NCBI GenBank assembly: GCA_963617275.1
Contig: CAVENX010000032.1
Span: forward strand, 11,712 to 75,711
Origin: Limivicinus sp963617275
GTDB taxonomy: Bacteria; Bacillota; Clostridia; Oscillospirales; Oscillospiraceae
Direction of reading: 5' to 3'
DNA length: 64,000 bases
Of this stretch, positions 1 to 9,139 are shown in pieces. A program made the position numbers and the translations under genes. The notes below the pieces were generated by a model that made no database searches, was not told the DNA's origin, and was given only the letters and a program-made list of their open reading frames with translations. The number at the start of each line of letters is the position of its first letter. Positions within the stretch are counted from its first letter, which is position 1.

Positions 1-702
1 CTCCGGAAAGGTGACGTTGCAATCGTTTCCGGTACCACCTCTCCCGTCGTCACGCTGATCGACCGAAAGTATTATGACCCGCAGCAGCGTGTGTGGACAG
101 ATATAAATCTTGGCGCTGACGGCTATGTTATCGAGATGAACCCCGGCGTAACGGGACTTAACTATCAGCGGCTCAAAAGCAATCTTTGCCCCGATATAAG
201 TTATGAGGAGCTTGAAAAGGCTTACAGTGAAAAAACTGATTTCTACTGCACCGCGTCTTTTTCCTCTCTTCTCTTCTATGAGCAGCGTTCTCTGAGAAAA
301 GGCGGCTTCTTCATGACCTCCCCAATGTCTGACAAAGCCGACCGTATAGACATGGCTTGGGCTGTCGTTGCAGATATAGCCTGCTCCATATACGAACAGC
401 TTTATCGTCTGATTGCGCTGACCGGCTTCAAGGAAAAATATATTCTCGGATGCGGAGGCGGGTTCCGCTCGGCAGCGCTGTGTCAGATGATCTCCGACCT
501 TTCCGGGCTTGAGCTGAGGATACGCCCGGGGTTTGAGCAGGCGACCGTAAACGGTCTTGTCAAACTTTGCAACGGCGCCCTTGGTTATGCCCAGAGCGAT
601 GCATCCTCGGAGTATATCTCATATTTTCCCCGGGATAACCAACTTATTCACAGATACCACCCGATCTGGAGTCAAAACAGAATGAGCGTCAATCAAATAT
701 AA
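1..702 (+). CDS. FGGY-family carbohydrate kinase, C-terminal part (5' end outside window)
   Basis: The reading frame is open from the first base, so the start lies upstream of the window. What is visible (about 233 residues) is the second domain of an FGGY sugar kinase, which phosphorylates a pentose, hexose or polyol with ATP. An SGTTSPV segment near the window edge resembles the phosphate-binding segment that opens this domain. The glycine-rich ILGCGGGFRSAAL segment around base 440-490 matches the adenosine-binding motif of the family. The next gene starts 60 bases downstream on the same strand, and an alcohol dehydrogenase, a PLP lyase and a class II aldolase follow, so it is probably the kinase step of a kinase-aldolase route. 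The sugar cannot be told from this half. Confidence 0.82.
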   Translation, partial: LRKGDVAIVSGTTSPVVTLIDRKYYDPQQRVWTDINLGADGYVIEMNPGVTGLNYQRLKSNLCPDISYEELEKAYSEKTDFYCTASFSSLLFYEQRSLRKGGFFMTSPMSDKADRIDMAWAVVADIACSIYEQLYRLIALTGFKEKYILGCGGGFRSAALCQMISDLSGLELRIRPGFEQATVNGLVKLCNGALGYAQSDASSEYISYFPRDNQLIHRYHPIWSQNRMSVNQI

Positions 703-761
703 GCGGATATTCCATATGTATTTCAGGACATTTTTGAAAAAAACGCACGGAGGATAAATAT

Positions 762-1931
762 ATGAATTCATTTGATTTCTACAGCCCTACCTATTTTGTA
801 TTTGGCAAGGACAGAGAAAACGACACCGGAAAGTACGTCAGCAAGTTTGGCGGCAAGCGCGTCATGGTCGTTTACGGCGGCAGCTCCGCAAAGAAATCCG
901 GGTTGCTTGACAGAGTTATGAACTCTATAGCCGCAGAAGGACTTTATGCGATAGAGCTCGGCGGCGTCAAGTCCAACCCCAAAAGCGGCTTTGTCTATGA
1001 CGGCATTGAGCTGGCCAGAAAAGAAAAAATCGACTTTCTTGTTGCGGTAGGCGGAGGCAGTGTCATTGATACGGCAAAGTCAATCGCCATGGGCGTTCCC
1101 TATGACGGAGATTTCTGGGACTTCTTTTCATGCAAATGCCCGGAGACCGCACTCCCTGTCGGCGTTGTTCTGACGCTTGCCGCTTCCGGCAGCGAAGGCT
1201 CTCCCAATGCAATAATCACCAACGAAAATACCCTTGACAAATCCGCTGCCGAGGCTGACTGCATTCGCCCCAAATTCTCGGTTATGAATCCTGCGCTTAC
1301 TCAGAGTCTCCCTGCTTTCCAGACGGCATGCGGCGTTACCGATATTATTTCTCATGCGCTTGAGCGCTATTTCACCAATACTCCCGGCGTTGAAACCACC
1401 GACCGTCTTCTTGAAGGCGTTGTGCTTTCCATGATGCATGAGGGACGCACCGTAATGAAGGATCCAGATAACTTTGATGCCCGTGCAAATATCATGTGGG
1501 GCGGCATGGTCTGCCACAACGATATTATGGGTGTAGGACGCAAGCAGGACTGGAACAGCCATCACCTTGAACACGTTCTCTCCGCCGTCTATAACTGTGC
1601 ACATGGTGCCGGTCTTGCGGTAATTATGCCTGCGTGGATGAGCTACTGCATCGAGCACAGCGACGCAAAGCGCTTTATTCAGCTTGCGACACGCGTTTTC
1701 GGATGTCAGATGGACTACGACGATCCCAAACGCACCGCACGCGAAGGCGTTGAAGCTTTCAAGAATTTCCTCAGAGAGTTGAATATGCCTCTCACCTATG
1801 CTGAGCTTGGCATCGACCCGGACATAGATAAGATGGTTAAGATGAACAATGTCGGAGACGGCGTGACGGGCGGGTATGTCGGACTCACCTCCGAAGCAAT
1901 CCGCGAAATATATGAGCTTGCAAGAGGCTGA
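762..1931 (+). CDS. Iron-containing alcohol dehydrogenase (butanol dehydrogenase-like)
   Basis: A 389-residue group III alcohol dehydrogenase, expected to interconvert an aldehyde and its alcohol with NAD(P)H in the cytoplasm. The nucleotide-binding loop AVGGGSVID lies near residue 98. Metal ligands are visible as D and H in TDIISHALE (about residues 193-201) and as the histidines of HHLEHVLSAV and NCAHGAGL (about 267-282). The length is normal for the BdhA/YqdH subgroup. The start is supported by GGAGG a few bases upstream of the ATG. Its place between a sugar kinase and a class II aldolase suggests that it reduces the aldehyde released by that aldolase. This is inferred from context, and the substrate is unknown. 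Confidence 0.92.
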   Translation: MNSFDFYSPTYFVFGKDRENDTGKYVSKFGGKRVMVVYGGSSAKKSGLLDRVMNSIAAEGLYAIELGGVKSNPKSGFVYDGIELARKEKIDFLVAVGGGSVIDTAKSIAMGVPYDGDFWDFFSCKCPETALPVGVVLTLAASGSEGSPNAIITNENTLDKSAAEADCIRPKFSVMNPALTQSLPAFQTACGVTDIISHALERYFTNTPGVETTDRLLEGVVLSMMHEGRTVMKDPDNFDARANIMWGGMVCHNDIMGVGRKQDWNSHHLEHVLSAVYNCAHGAGLAVIMPAWMSYCIEHSDAKRFIQLATRVFGCQMDYDDPKRTAREGVEAFKNFLRELNMPLTYAELGIDPDIDKMVKMNNVGDGVTGGYVGLTSEAIREIYELARG

Positions 1932-2037
1932 GCTGTCGCCTCCCAAAGCGATTCCAAATCATCCTTAGCTATATAAGAATAAAATCTTCTCCCAAAACTT
2001 ATTACCGATATATAAAACGAAGAAAGGAAACAAAAAA

Positions 2038-3231
2038 ATGGAGAACAAAAATTACGGTTTTTCTACTCGCCAGATCCATGTCGGCAAGATGAAAAACAGC
2101 GCTGGAGCGCTCTGCGACCCCATATACCAGACCTCGACTTTCGCTTTCGACACCGTTGAACAGGGCGGCGCCAGATTTGCGGGCACCGAAACCGGCTATG
2201 TCTATTCCCGCCCCGCAAATCCCAGCACCAATATTGTAGAAGCCAAGATCGCTTCCCTGGAAAATGGCGAAGAGGCAATGGCCACCGCCTCCGGTATGGG
2301 CGCTATTACCGCAACGCTTTATTGCAGCGTTGTGGCCGGCGATGAGATCGTCGCCGACGAAACCTTGTACGGCTGCACCTTTGCTTTCCTGTCCAAGGAG
2401 ATCACCCAGCTCGGTGTAAAGGTCACATTTATAAATCTTAACGACGAAACCGCCCTTAAGTCTGCTCTCACCGAGAAGACCAAGGTCGTCTACTTTGAGA
2501 CCCCCTGCAACCCCACCCTCAAGGTCATTGATATTGCAAAGGTTGCCTCTGCCGTCCATGCATTCAACAATGAAATTAAGGTGATCGTTGACAACACCTT
2601 CTGTTCCCCTTATCTCCAGAGGCCGCTTGATCTCGGCGCTGATGTTGTCGTTCACAGCGCTACCAAGTACATCAACGGTCACGGCGACGTTATCGCGGGC
2701 TTTGTTATCGGCAAGAAAGAGTTTATAGATCAGGTTCGCGGCGTCGGCGTCGTTCACATGACCGGCTGCGTTATGAGTCCGTTCAACGCATTCCTCATTG
2801 CCCGCGGCCTCAAGACGCTGAGCATTCGCATGGATCGCCACTGCGAAAACGCAATGAAGCTTGCAAAATATCTGGAAGCTCATCCCGCAGTTGAAAAAGT
2901 CTACTATCCCGGTCTCGAGAGCTTTGAAGGTCACGAAACAGCCAAAAAGCAGATGTCTAAATTCGGCGGTATGATGGCTATCGAGCTGAAAGCTGACAAG
3001 GCGCTCACCGCAAAAACCATCAATAAGCTCAAGCTCTGCACCATCGCGGTTTCTTTGGGCGACGCCGAAACTTTGGTTGAGCACGCTGCTTCAATGACCC
3101 ACTCCACATACTCCCCCGAGGAGCTTGCAGCCGCCGGCATTTCAGAGGGTCTTGTCCGCATCAGCGTAGGACTTGAAGATATTGAAGACATTATTGCCGA
3201 CTTTGAGCAGGCATTTGCCGGTCTCGTCTGA
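2038..3231 (+). CDS. megL: Methionine gamma-lyase (PLP-dependent)
   Basis: A 397-residue enzyme of the Cys/Met metabolism PLP family. The PLP lysine is K210 in SATKYINGHGD. The residues that separate methionine gamma-lyase from the related synthases are present: Y111 and C113 in TLYGCTFAFL match the tyrosine and cysteine of the Pseudomonas enzyme. It should cleave methionine to methanethiol, 2-oxobutanoate and ammonia. An O-acetylhomoserine sulfhydrylase side activity is possible in this family. The start has a GAAAGGAAAC-type ribosome binding site. It lies between the alcohol dehydrogenase and the aldolase on the same strand with about 100-base and 68-base gaps, so it may be part of one sulphur-linked catabolic unit. 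Confidence 0.93.
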   Translation: MENKNYGFSTRQIHVGKMKNSAGALCDPIYQTSTFAFDTVEQGGARFAGTETGYVYSRPANPSTNIVEAKIASLENGEEAMATASGMGAITATLYCSVVAGDEIVADETLYGCTFAFLSKEITQLGVKVTFINLNDETALKSALTEKTKVVYFETPCNPTLKVIDIAKVASAVHAFNNEIKVIVDNTFCSPYLQRPLDLGADVVVHSATKYINGHGDVIAGFVIGKKEFIDQVRGVGVVHMTGCVMSPFNAFLIARGLKTLSIRMDRHCENAMKLAKYLEAHPAVEKVYYPGLESFEGHETAKKQMSKFGGMMAIELKADKALTAKTINKLKLCTIAVSLGDAETLVEHAASMTHSTYSPEELAAAGISEGLVRISVGLEDIEDIIADFEQAFAGLV

Positions 3232-3299
3232 AAAAAGCTGTAAGCTGTACCGTCAGTCGAATAAATTAAGTAAAAAAGTTTGGATTCTTGGAGGATATT

Positions 3300-3947
3300 A
3301 TGAATATTGATCAGTTTTATGAACAGAGAAAACTTGTTGCCGATACCATGACCCGTCTTTACAATACCCGTCTCACCACAACAAGCGGCGGAAATATCAG
3401 CTGCCGAATCAATGATGAGCTTTTTGCGATCACCCCCTCTTCTCTGGATAAAGCAAAGCTCACCCCCGAGCTTATAGCAATCGTGACCATGGACGGCGAG
3501 AATCTTACCCCGCATCTCAGGCTTACCATTGAGGGCGAAATGCATCGTCTTATTCTCATGGAGAACCCCAATGTCAACGCCGTTGTCCATGCACATCCCG
3601 TGTTCAGCACCCTTTATGCCTGTGCCGATGAGCCCATGGCAACCGACCTGATCGCTGAGGCATGGGTAGTTCTTGGCAAGCCCGCAATCTCCAAGTATTT
3701 CAAGATGGGTACTCCCGAGCTTGCACGTGACGTAGCCGACTGCGCAAAGCAGTCCAGAATAGTACTGCTCAAGAATCACGGTGTTCTTGCCACCGGCAAG
3801 GATATGCTCAGTGCTTTCGATGCGATCGAGGTTCTTGAAAACGCATCAAAGCTCACCGCTTTTGCAACTCTCCTCAACCACGCCGGAACAAAGATCAGCC
3901 CCATGACAGAAGCAGCAAAGAAAGAGCTTCGCCCTGATCTCTTCTGA
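3300..3947 (+). CDS. Class II aldolase/adducin family protein (fuculose-phosphate aldolase-like)
   Basis: A 215-residue zinc-dependent class II aldolase. The phosphate loop TSGGNIS is at residues 28-34. The likely catalytic glutamate is E78 (IEGEMH), and the zinc histidines are H97 and H99 (VVHAHP) with H159 (KNHGVL). Members cleave a ketose 1-phosphate to dihydroxyacetone phosphate and an aldehyde. I chose the ATG at 3300 because GGAGG ends 5 bases upstream of it; the in-frame TTG at 3288 would place that site inside the gene. It is the last gene of the cluster before a strong hairpin. The kinase and alcohol dehydrogenase upstream fit a route in which the aldehyde product is reduced. Confidence 0.9.
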   Translation: MNIDQFYEQRKLVADTMTRLYNTRLTTTSGGNISCRINDELFAITPSSLDKAKLTPELIAIVTMDGENLTPHLRLTIEGEMHRLILMENPNVNAVVHAHPVFSTLYACADEPMATDLIAEAWVVLGKPAISKYFKMGTPELARDVADCAKQSRIVLLKNHGVLATGKDMLSAFDAIEVLENASKLTAFATLLNHAGTKISPMTEAAKKELRPDLF

Positions 3948-3970
3948 TACTAATAAACACAAATATTAAT

Positions 3971-3998
3971 GAGGATGGCCGATTGAACGGCCATCCTC
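3971..3998. terminator. Hairpin between convergent aldolase and livF
   Basis: A perfect 10-bp stem (GAGGATGGCC against GGCCATCCTC) with an 8-base loop lies 23 bases after the aldolase stop. No long T-run follows on either strand. It probably serves as the transcript end for the plus-strand cluster and perhaps for the convergent liv operon. Confidence 0.6.
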
Positions 3999-4074
3999 AA
4001 ATTGCTTCTAAGCAGGCTCAGTGTCTGCTCTATGGGGATCATATCACTTTGCGGTACGTTGGGCTTTTTCATTA

Positions 4075-4788
4075 TTATTTGCCGAGATAGGCCTTTTTTA
4101 CATCTTCATTGACAAGCAGCTCCGCGCCCTTGCCGGAGAGCGTGATCTTACCGGTTTCGAGAACATAGCCGTAGTCAGCGCTTTTAAGCGCCATATTCGC
4201 GTTCTGCTCAATAAGAAGAACGGTCGTTCCCTGCCTGTTTATCTCCCTGATTATATCAAATATTCCTTTGACGATAATTGGAGCAAGGCCGAGAGACGGT
4301 TCATCCATCATAATGACCTTGGGGCGGCTCATAAGTGCCCTTGCAACGGCAAGCATCTGCTGCTCTCCGCCGGAAAGGGTACCTGCAAGCTGCCATGAAC
4401 GCTCTTTAAGGCGCGGAAACAGATCGTACACCCACTTTATATCTTCGGACAGATCGTCTTTTCTGAGATATGCGCCTATCTTGATGTTCTCAAGCACGGT
4501 TAGGTCGGCAAAAACCCTTCTTCCCTCGGGAACAAGCGTAATGCCTTTTGCAACGATTGAAGTCGCATCCTTTCCAACAAGGTTCTCGCCCGCAAGCTCT
4601 ATGCTTCCGCTTTTTGCTTTTACAAGACCTGCAATTGCTTTAAGGGTGGTCGATTTGCCCGCACCGTTCGCGCCGATGAGCGTAACGATTTCGCCTTGAT
4701 GAACATCAAACGAAATACCCTTTACCGCTTCGATACCGCCGTAATTTACCTGCAGTTCCTTAACGCTGAGTATAATTTCCTTATTCAT
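4075..4788 (-). CDS. livF: Branched-chain amino acid ABC transporter, ATP-binding protein LivF
   Basis: A 237-residue ABC ATPase of the LivF type. The Walker A motif GANGAGKST is near residue 38, the signature LSGGEQQ near 140 and Walker B VIMMDEPSLGL near 158. It pairs with LivG to power the LivHM channel that imports leucine, isoleucine, valine or related amino acids delivered by LivK. It is the last gene of livKHMGF, and its ATG overlaps the end of livG by 8 bases, which implies translational coupling. The first residues NKEIILSVKELQVNYGGIEAVKG are typical of LivF, not LivG. Confidence 0.95.
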   Translation of the reverse strand: MNKEIILSVKELQVNYGGIEAVKGISFDVHQGEIVTLIGANGAGKSTTLKAIAGLVKAKSGSIELAGENLVGKDATSIVAKGITLVPEGRRVFADLTVLENIKIGAYLRKDDLSEDIKWVYDLFPRLKERSWQLAGTLSGGEQQMLAVARALMSRPKVIMMDEPSLGLAPIIVKGIFDIIREINRQGTTVLLIEQNANMALKSADYGYVLETGKITLSGKGAELLVNEDVKKAYLGK

Positions 4789-5629
4789 CTTCGCTCACCC
4801 CCAGATATGCGGCAATAACCTGCGGATCATTCTGTACCTTGTCAGGAACTCCCTCCGAAATAAGCTTACCGAAGTCGATTACATATATGTAATCGGAAAT
4901 ATTCATTACAAGATCCATATGGTGCTCAACAAGGAGGACAGTAAGATCATGCCTCTCCCTTATTTCTCTTACAAACTCGGAAAGCTCAAGCGTCTCCTGC
5001 GGATTCATGCCGGCAGCCGGTTCATCAAGCAGCAGAAGCTTGGGTTCGGCGGCAAGCGCCCTTGCTATCTCAAGGCGGCGCTGAATACCGTATGGCAGGC
5101 TTGTTGCAAGATCGTCCTTGTATTTTTCAAGCCCCTGCTCCTCAAGAAGTGCCATTGCTTCATCACGCATACGCTGTTCATCGGCCTTATTCGTATGCAG
5201 CGCCGCAGAAAAAAAGCCGCTTTTGGCATGCATATGCTTTGCGATAAGAACATTTTCAAAAACTGTCATGCTCTTCCAAAGGCGAATGTTCTGGAAGGTT
5301 CTTGCAATGCCCATTCCGGTTATACGATCCGGCGTGGGAGCGATAACCGGCTGAGAGGCATAAAGCGAAGCATTTTCACCGGCGTAGGTTTTCTTCATCT
5401 TCCCCTGAGGGGTCGCACGGACAATGGGTTTGCCCATAAACTCGATAAGGCCGTTCGTCGGCTGATAAACGCCCGTGATACAGTTGAAGGCAGTGGTCTT
5501 GCCTGCGCCGTTCGGGCCGATTAGCGATACGATATTCCCTTCGTGTACATCAATATTAAGGTTGTTGACAGCCACGACACCGCCAAACTGCATTGTAACA
5601 TTTTCAACCTTCAATACGGAATTACTCAT
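4781..5629 (-). CDS. livG: Branched-chain amino acid ABC transporter, ATP-binding protein LivG
   Basis: A 282-residue ABC ATPase of the LivG type, longer than LivF mainly because of the insert between Walker A (GPNGAGKTT, about residue 37) and the GIARTFQNIRLW segment that marks LivG (about residue 108). The signature is degenerate (LPYGIQRRLE), as usual for LivG, and Walker B is LLLLDEPAAGM. It forms the heterodimeric motor with LivF. The ATG overlaps the stop of livM by 8 bases, in line with an uninterrupted operon. Confidence 0.95.
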   Translation of the reverse strand: MSNSVLKVENVTMQFGGVVAVNNLNIDVHEGNIVSLIGPNGAGKTTAFNCITGVYQPTNGLIEFMGKPIVRATPQGKMKKTYAGENASLYASQPVIAPTPDRITGMGIARTFQNIRLWKSMTVFENVLIAKHMHAKSGFFSAALHTNKADEQRMRDEAMALLEEQGLEKYKDDLATSLPYGIQRRLEIARALAAEPKLLLLDEPAAGMNPQETLELSEFVREIRERHDLTVLLVEHHMDLVMNISDYIYVIDFGKLISEGVPDKVQNDPQVIAAYLGVSEDE

Positions 5630-6794
5630 GCTCTGTCACTCCCTTCTTCGCTTTTATTTTATCCCGCCACCCGGCTATAACCTCCGGCAGTTCTCTGTCG
5701 CCCATAATTCCCTTGCGGAAAAAGAGAACAACTATCATTATAATTATCGAAAAAACAACCAGACGGAAACCGTTGCGGAACACCGACGGGGCGTTGATAC
5801 CGAGGAACGTGCCGGAGTCAAGGCCGCGCAGCCACCATTCGGAAGCAGCGACAAAAAGCATGGAGCCTATAACGCTTCCCGAAATGGAACCGATACCTCC
5901 GAGAACCACCATGAGAAGTATCTCATATGTCATAGCCGATTTGAAATTGCTCGCCTGCGCGATAGACATGACCATTGCCATGCTCGCTCCGGCGATGCCG
6001 GCGAAGAAAGAGCTTGTGACAAAGGAGATCATCTTATGCTTGGCAAGATTGATGCCCATAGCTTCCGCCGCCGTTTCATCGTCACGGATCGCTTTGAAAG
6101 CGCGTCCGTATGTCGAATTGACAAGCAGGACAATAATTATAATTGAAACTGTCGCTATCAGAACCGGCACAAATGTTGCAAACGAGAGTTCGATTCCGAA
6201 AAGCGTTGTCTTAAAAGTACTGGTGCGCAGGAAGCTCTTGAGGAGGTTCGACCCGTTTGTAACGGAGCCAAGTTTGCTCCACTGGAAGACGGCGCGGATG
6301 ATCTCCGCAAAACCGAGGGTTGCGATTGCAAGATAATCCGATTTAAGTCTCAGAACGGGAAGCCCGATGAGATATGCAAAGACGGCCGCGGCAATTCCCG
6401 CCATAAGGACGGCAACTATAACGCCGAGAACGGTACCGAAGCCTCCGAGACTGCCGTTCAGCACTTCGGGAATTGAAAAGCGTATCGCCGCATCATAATA
6501 TTGGTAGACAGAATCTCTTGCACTGTCAGGAATGGTAAACATTGCGTATGTATACGCACCGATGAGCATAAAGCCCGCATGGCCGAGAGAGAAAAGTCCC
6601 GTAAAGCCGTTCAGCAGGTTCATAGAGACGGCGGCAAGCGCGTAGACAGAGCCCTTCTGGAGAACTATAAGCAGCATAGAGAGCTTGCTTGTGGGCTTGA
6701 TTATCTGGTCAAGCACAAGGACAATAAGGAGAAACGCCGCCACGCATACAAAGGAGATAATATTTTTGCGTTTTTGTTCAGTTTTATCCAACAT
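5622..6794 (-). CDS. livM: Branched-chain amino acid ABC transporter, permease LivM
   Basis: A 390-residue multi-spanning permease with hydrophobic helices from about residue 12 to 350. The conserved LivM stretches GHAGFMLIGAY, LKSDYLAIATLGFAEIIR and GINLAKHKMISFV are visible. It partners LivH in the membrane. I start it at 6794 because AGGAGG (6801-6806) stands 6 bases before that ATG. An in-frame GTG at 6809 would leave the site inside the gene and overlap livH. The stop of livH at 6806 lies next to this ribosome binding site, so the two are probably coupled. Confidence 0.94.
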   Translation of the reverse strand: MLDKTEQKRKNIISFVCVAAFLLIVLVLDQIIKPTSKLSMLLIVLQKGSVYALAAVSMNLLNGFTGLFSLGHAGFMLIGAYTYAMFTIPDSARDSVYQYYDAAIRFSIPEVLNGSLGGFGTVLGVIVAVLMAGIAAAVFAYLIGLPVLRLKSDYLAIATLGFAEIIRAVFQWSKLGSVTNGSNLLKSFLRTSTFKTTLFGIELSFATFVPVLIATVSIIIIVLLVNSTYGRAFKAIRDDETAAEAMGINLAKHKMISFVTSSFFAGIAGASMAMVMSIAQASNFKSAMTYEILLMVVLGGIGSISGSVIGSMLFVAASEWWLRGLDSGTFLGINAPSVFRNGFRLVVFSIIIMIVVLFFRKGIMGDRELPEVIAGWRDKIKAKKGVTEHE

Positions 6795-6805
6795 AATATC
6801 CCTCC

Positions 6806-7732
6806 TCACACTTTATCCGTGCTCTTCTCGCCGAAAAGTCCGGTTGGCTTGAAAACAAGAACCACTATAAGCAAAACAAACGTGAAAGCATCAGAGAATG
6901 TGGCTAGACCTATCTGCTCGGTTATTGAACCGCTGGTGATAAGAATCGTATCAAGCCCTTTTATAATGCTTTCGCAAATGCCTATGATAAAAGCGCCTAT
7001 AACAGCCCCGGGAATAGAGCCTATTCCGCCGAACACCGCCGCGACAAAGGCCTTGAGTCCCGGCATACCGCCGGAAGTCGGCACAACGCCGGGATAGTTG
7101 GAGAAATAGAGCATTGAACCGATTGCGGCAAGAAACGAACCAATTATAAATGTAACGGAAATGACCTTATCAATTTTTATGCCCATAAGCTGGCTGGTTT
7201 CAAAATCTCTTGAGACAGCACGCATTGCCATGCCGATCTTTGTATGATTGATAAGATAAACAAGAGCAAACACAAGGAAAATAGTGAGAAACGGAGTAAT
7301 GACGGTTACTCTCGTCGTTGCCATTCCGAAAACGCTTATCTGATCAGAAATCCATGGAATTGCCGGGTAGTTCTTATTAAGACCGCCCGTTATGTACAGG
7401 GCAAGGTTCTGCAGAAGATAGCTCACGCCGATAGCGGAGATCATAACGGACATACGCGGTGCGGAGCGCAGAGGCTTATATGCAACTCTCTCAATAACAA
7501 ATGCAAGCAGAACGGTAAGAACAATTACAAGCGGAATCGCAATATACATGGGAAGCGCCGCCGCAAGATAGACCATGAGCAGACCTGCGACCATAAAGAC
7601 ATCGCCGTGGGCAAAATTGATAAGGCGAAGAATGCCGTAAACCATAGTATAACCGATAGCAATGAGCGCGTACTGACCGCCGACGGAAATACCGGATATC
7701 ACATAGGGCAGAATTATCTGCAATGTATTCAT
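6806..7732 (-). CDS. livH: Branched-chain amino acid ABC transporter, permease LivH
   Basis: A 308-residue inner-membrane permease with about eight hydrophobic segments. The family landmarks GGQYALIAIGYTMVYGILRLINFAHGD (near residue 16) and GLKAFVAAVFGGIGSIPGA (near 220) are present. It forms the translocation pore with LivM. The start at 7732 follows GGGGGA by 6 bases. A longer reading to 7801 adds residues with no membrane-protein character and is not supported. The 169-base gap to livK holds two hairpins, so livHMGF is likely expressed below livK. Confidence 0.94.
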   Translation of the reverse strand: MNTLQIILPYVISGISVGGQYALIAIGYTMVYGILRLINFAHGDVFMVAGLLMVYLAAALPMYIAIPLVIVLTVLLAFVIERVAYKPLRSAPRMSVMISAIGVSYLLQNLALYITGGLNKNYPAIPWISDQISVFGMATTRVTVITPFLTIFLVFALVYLINHTKIGMAMRAVSRDFETSQLMGIKIDKVISVTFIIGSFLAAIGSMLYFSNYPGVVPTSGGMPGLKAFVAAVFGGIGSIPGAVIGAFIIGICESIIKGLDTILITSGSITEQIGLATFSDAFTFVLLIVVLVFKPTGLFGEKSTDKV

Positions 7733-7808
7733 TGTGTATCCCCCAAAATATAGTTTTTCTAAGGATTTTCTATAAATACAGGCTGTCACGAAAAAGGACA
7801 TACTGATT

Positions 7809-7870
7809 CTGTCCCCTTTCGGGGCAGCCCGTAAAACACACTTACTGGCGGGGAGAGTTCCCCCGCCAGT
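7809..7870. terminator. Two hairpins between livK and livH
   Basis: Bases 7844-7870 form a perfect 10-bp G+C-rich stem (ACTGGCGGGG with CCCCGCCAGT, 7-base loop). Bases 7809-7827 form a smaller CCCC-TTTC-GGGG hairpin with three more outer pairs. They lie just after the livK stop, and neither has a long U-run in the minus-strand transcript. They fit a partial terminator or RNA stabiliser that gives more binding protein than permease. Confidence 0.6.
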
Positions 7871-7901
7871 GAGCTTTTTGATCGGGTCAGCCGGTAAGAG
7901 A

Positions 7902-9062
7902 TCAGCCGGCTTTTACAACATTAACGAACTCCCAAAGTCCGGTTTCAGTGTTGCATTCTTTTACGACTGCACTGTCACGGAGCGCATCGCCTATGCTGTC
8001 AAAAGAAATAGCGCCGGTAATGCCTTCGAAAGTGACATTGGGCAGAGCCTCAAGCACAGCCTTAGGCTCGATGGAGCCTGCCGCCTTGAGAGCCTCAAGC
8101 GCTACGCAGTATGCATCGTAACCCATAACGGTAACTGCCGCAAGCTGATCGTTACCGCCGTTGTTTGCAAGGTTGGTCGCATCTTCGGAGATCCACTTCT
8201 TGATGGCTGCGTCAAACTCGGCATTTGCACCTTCCTGATAGAAAGTAGTTACGCAGATGTCAACATTGGTGCCCTTTGCTGCTTCAAGGACAACGTTGGA
8301 GTCCCATGTATCGCCGGCAAGGATAGGCATGCCAAGCTCCTGAGTGTTGGCCTTTGCAATGATCTGAGCGGCCGCTTCGATAGATACGGGAGAGAAAAAG
8401 ACGTCGCAGCCCTGATTCTGTGCATTGGTGATGTAGGTAGAATAATCGCTGGTTCCTTCGGGGAACTGTTCATACACGCAGTTGTCTTTGCCGAACGCTT
8501 CTATGAAGTAGTTGCAAAGGCCGCCGGAGTAGTCATCGCCCTGCTTTGCAAGGCAGTATGCCTTGGTCGCGCCAAGCTCTTTTGCATAGTTTGCAAGAAC
8601 CGTGCCCTGGAACGGATCAAGGAAGCATATACGATAGTATACATCACATCCTGAAGTGACCTGAGGATTGGTGCATGTCACGCCAAGTGCGGGAACGCCC
8701 GCATTTTTAAAGGTATCGCCGGCTGCAATAGAGACGCCGGAGCCGTAAGAGCCAAGGACGATGGAGACGCCGCTGGAAATAAGCGTCTGCGCCGCGGTAG
8801 GCGCCTTATCGTTGGAAGAGGCGTTATCGGCATAAACAAGCTCTACCTTATAGCTCTCTCCGCCAATCTCAACGGTGGGATATACGGAATTTGCATACTG
8901 CATACCGAGAACTTCCTGTTTGCCGCCTGCACCGTTATCGCCGGACATCGGCTCAAAAACGCCGATTTTGACAACCTTCTCATCGCTGCTCTTTTCACCG
9001 CCGCAGGCGCAAAGAGCAAACACCATTGTAAGTGCAAGAACAACTGCAATGATCTTTTTCAT
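7902..9062 (-). CDS. livK: Branched-chain amino acid ABC transporter, substrate-binding lipoprotein LivK
   Basis: A 386-residue type I periplasmic-binding-fold protein. A lipoprotein signal peptide ends in the lipobox L17-C-A-C20, so C20 should carry the lipid that anchors it outside the membrane. After the signal, VVKIGVFEPMSGDNGAGGKQ is the usual opening of Leu/Ile/Val-binding proteins, and GSYGSGVSIAAGDTFKNAGVP marks the ligand cleft. It delivers amino acids or small amides to LivHM. The ATG at 9062 follows GGAGG; the longer reading to 9116 lacks a site. It is the first gene of the operon and has its own good promoter. Confidence 0.95.
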   Translation of the reverse strand: MKKIIAVVLALTMVFALCACGGEKSSDEKVVKIGVFEPMSGDNGAGGKQEVLGMQYANSVYPTVEIGGESYKVELVYADNASSNDKAPTAAQTLISSGVSIVLGSYGSGVSIAAGDTFKNAGVPALGVTCTNPQVTSGCDVYYRICFLDPFQGTVLANYAKELGATKAYCLAKQGDDYSGGLCNYFIEAFGKDNCVYEQFPEGTSDYSTYITNAQNQGCDVFFSPVSIEAAAQIIAKANTQELGMPILAGDTWDSNVVLEAAKGTNVDICVTTFYQEGANAEFDAAIKKWISEDATNLANNGGNDQLAAVTVMGYDAYCVALEALKAAGSIEPKAVLEALPNVTFEGITGAISFDSIGDALRDSAVVKECNTETGLWEFVNVVKAG

Positions 9063-9139
9063 TTTCTTTTCCTCCAAATAAATTTCGCTGAACGTGTCCC
9101 TGGTTCGCGGACACATGTATTCGTTTCAACGATGTTATG

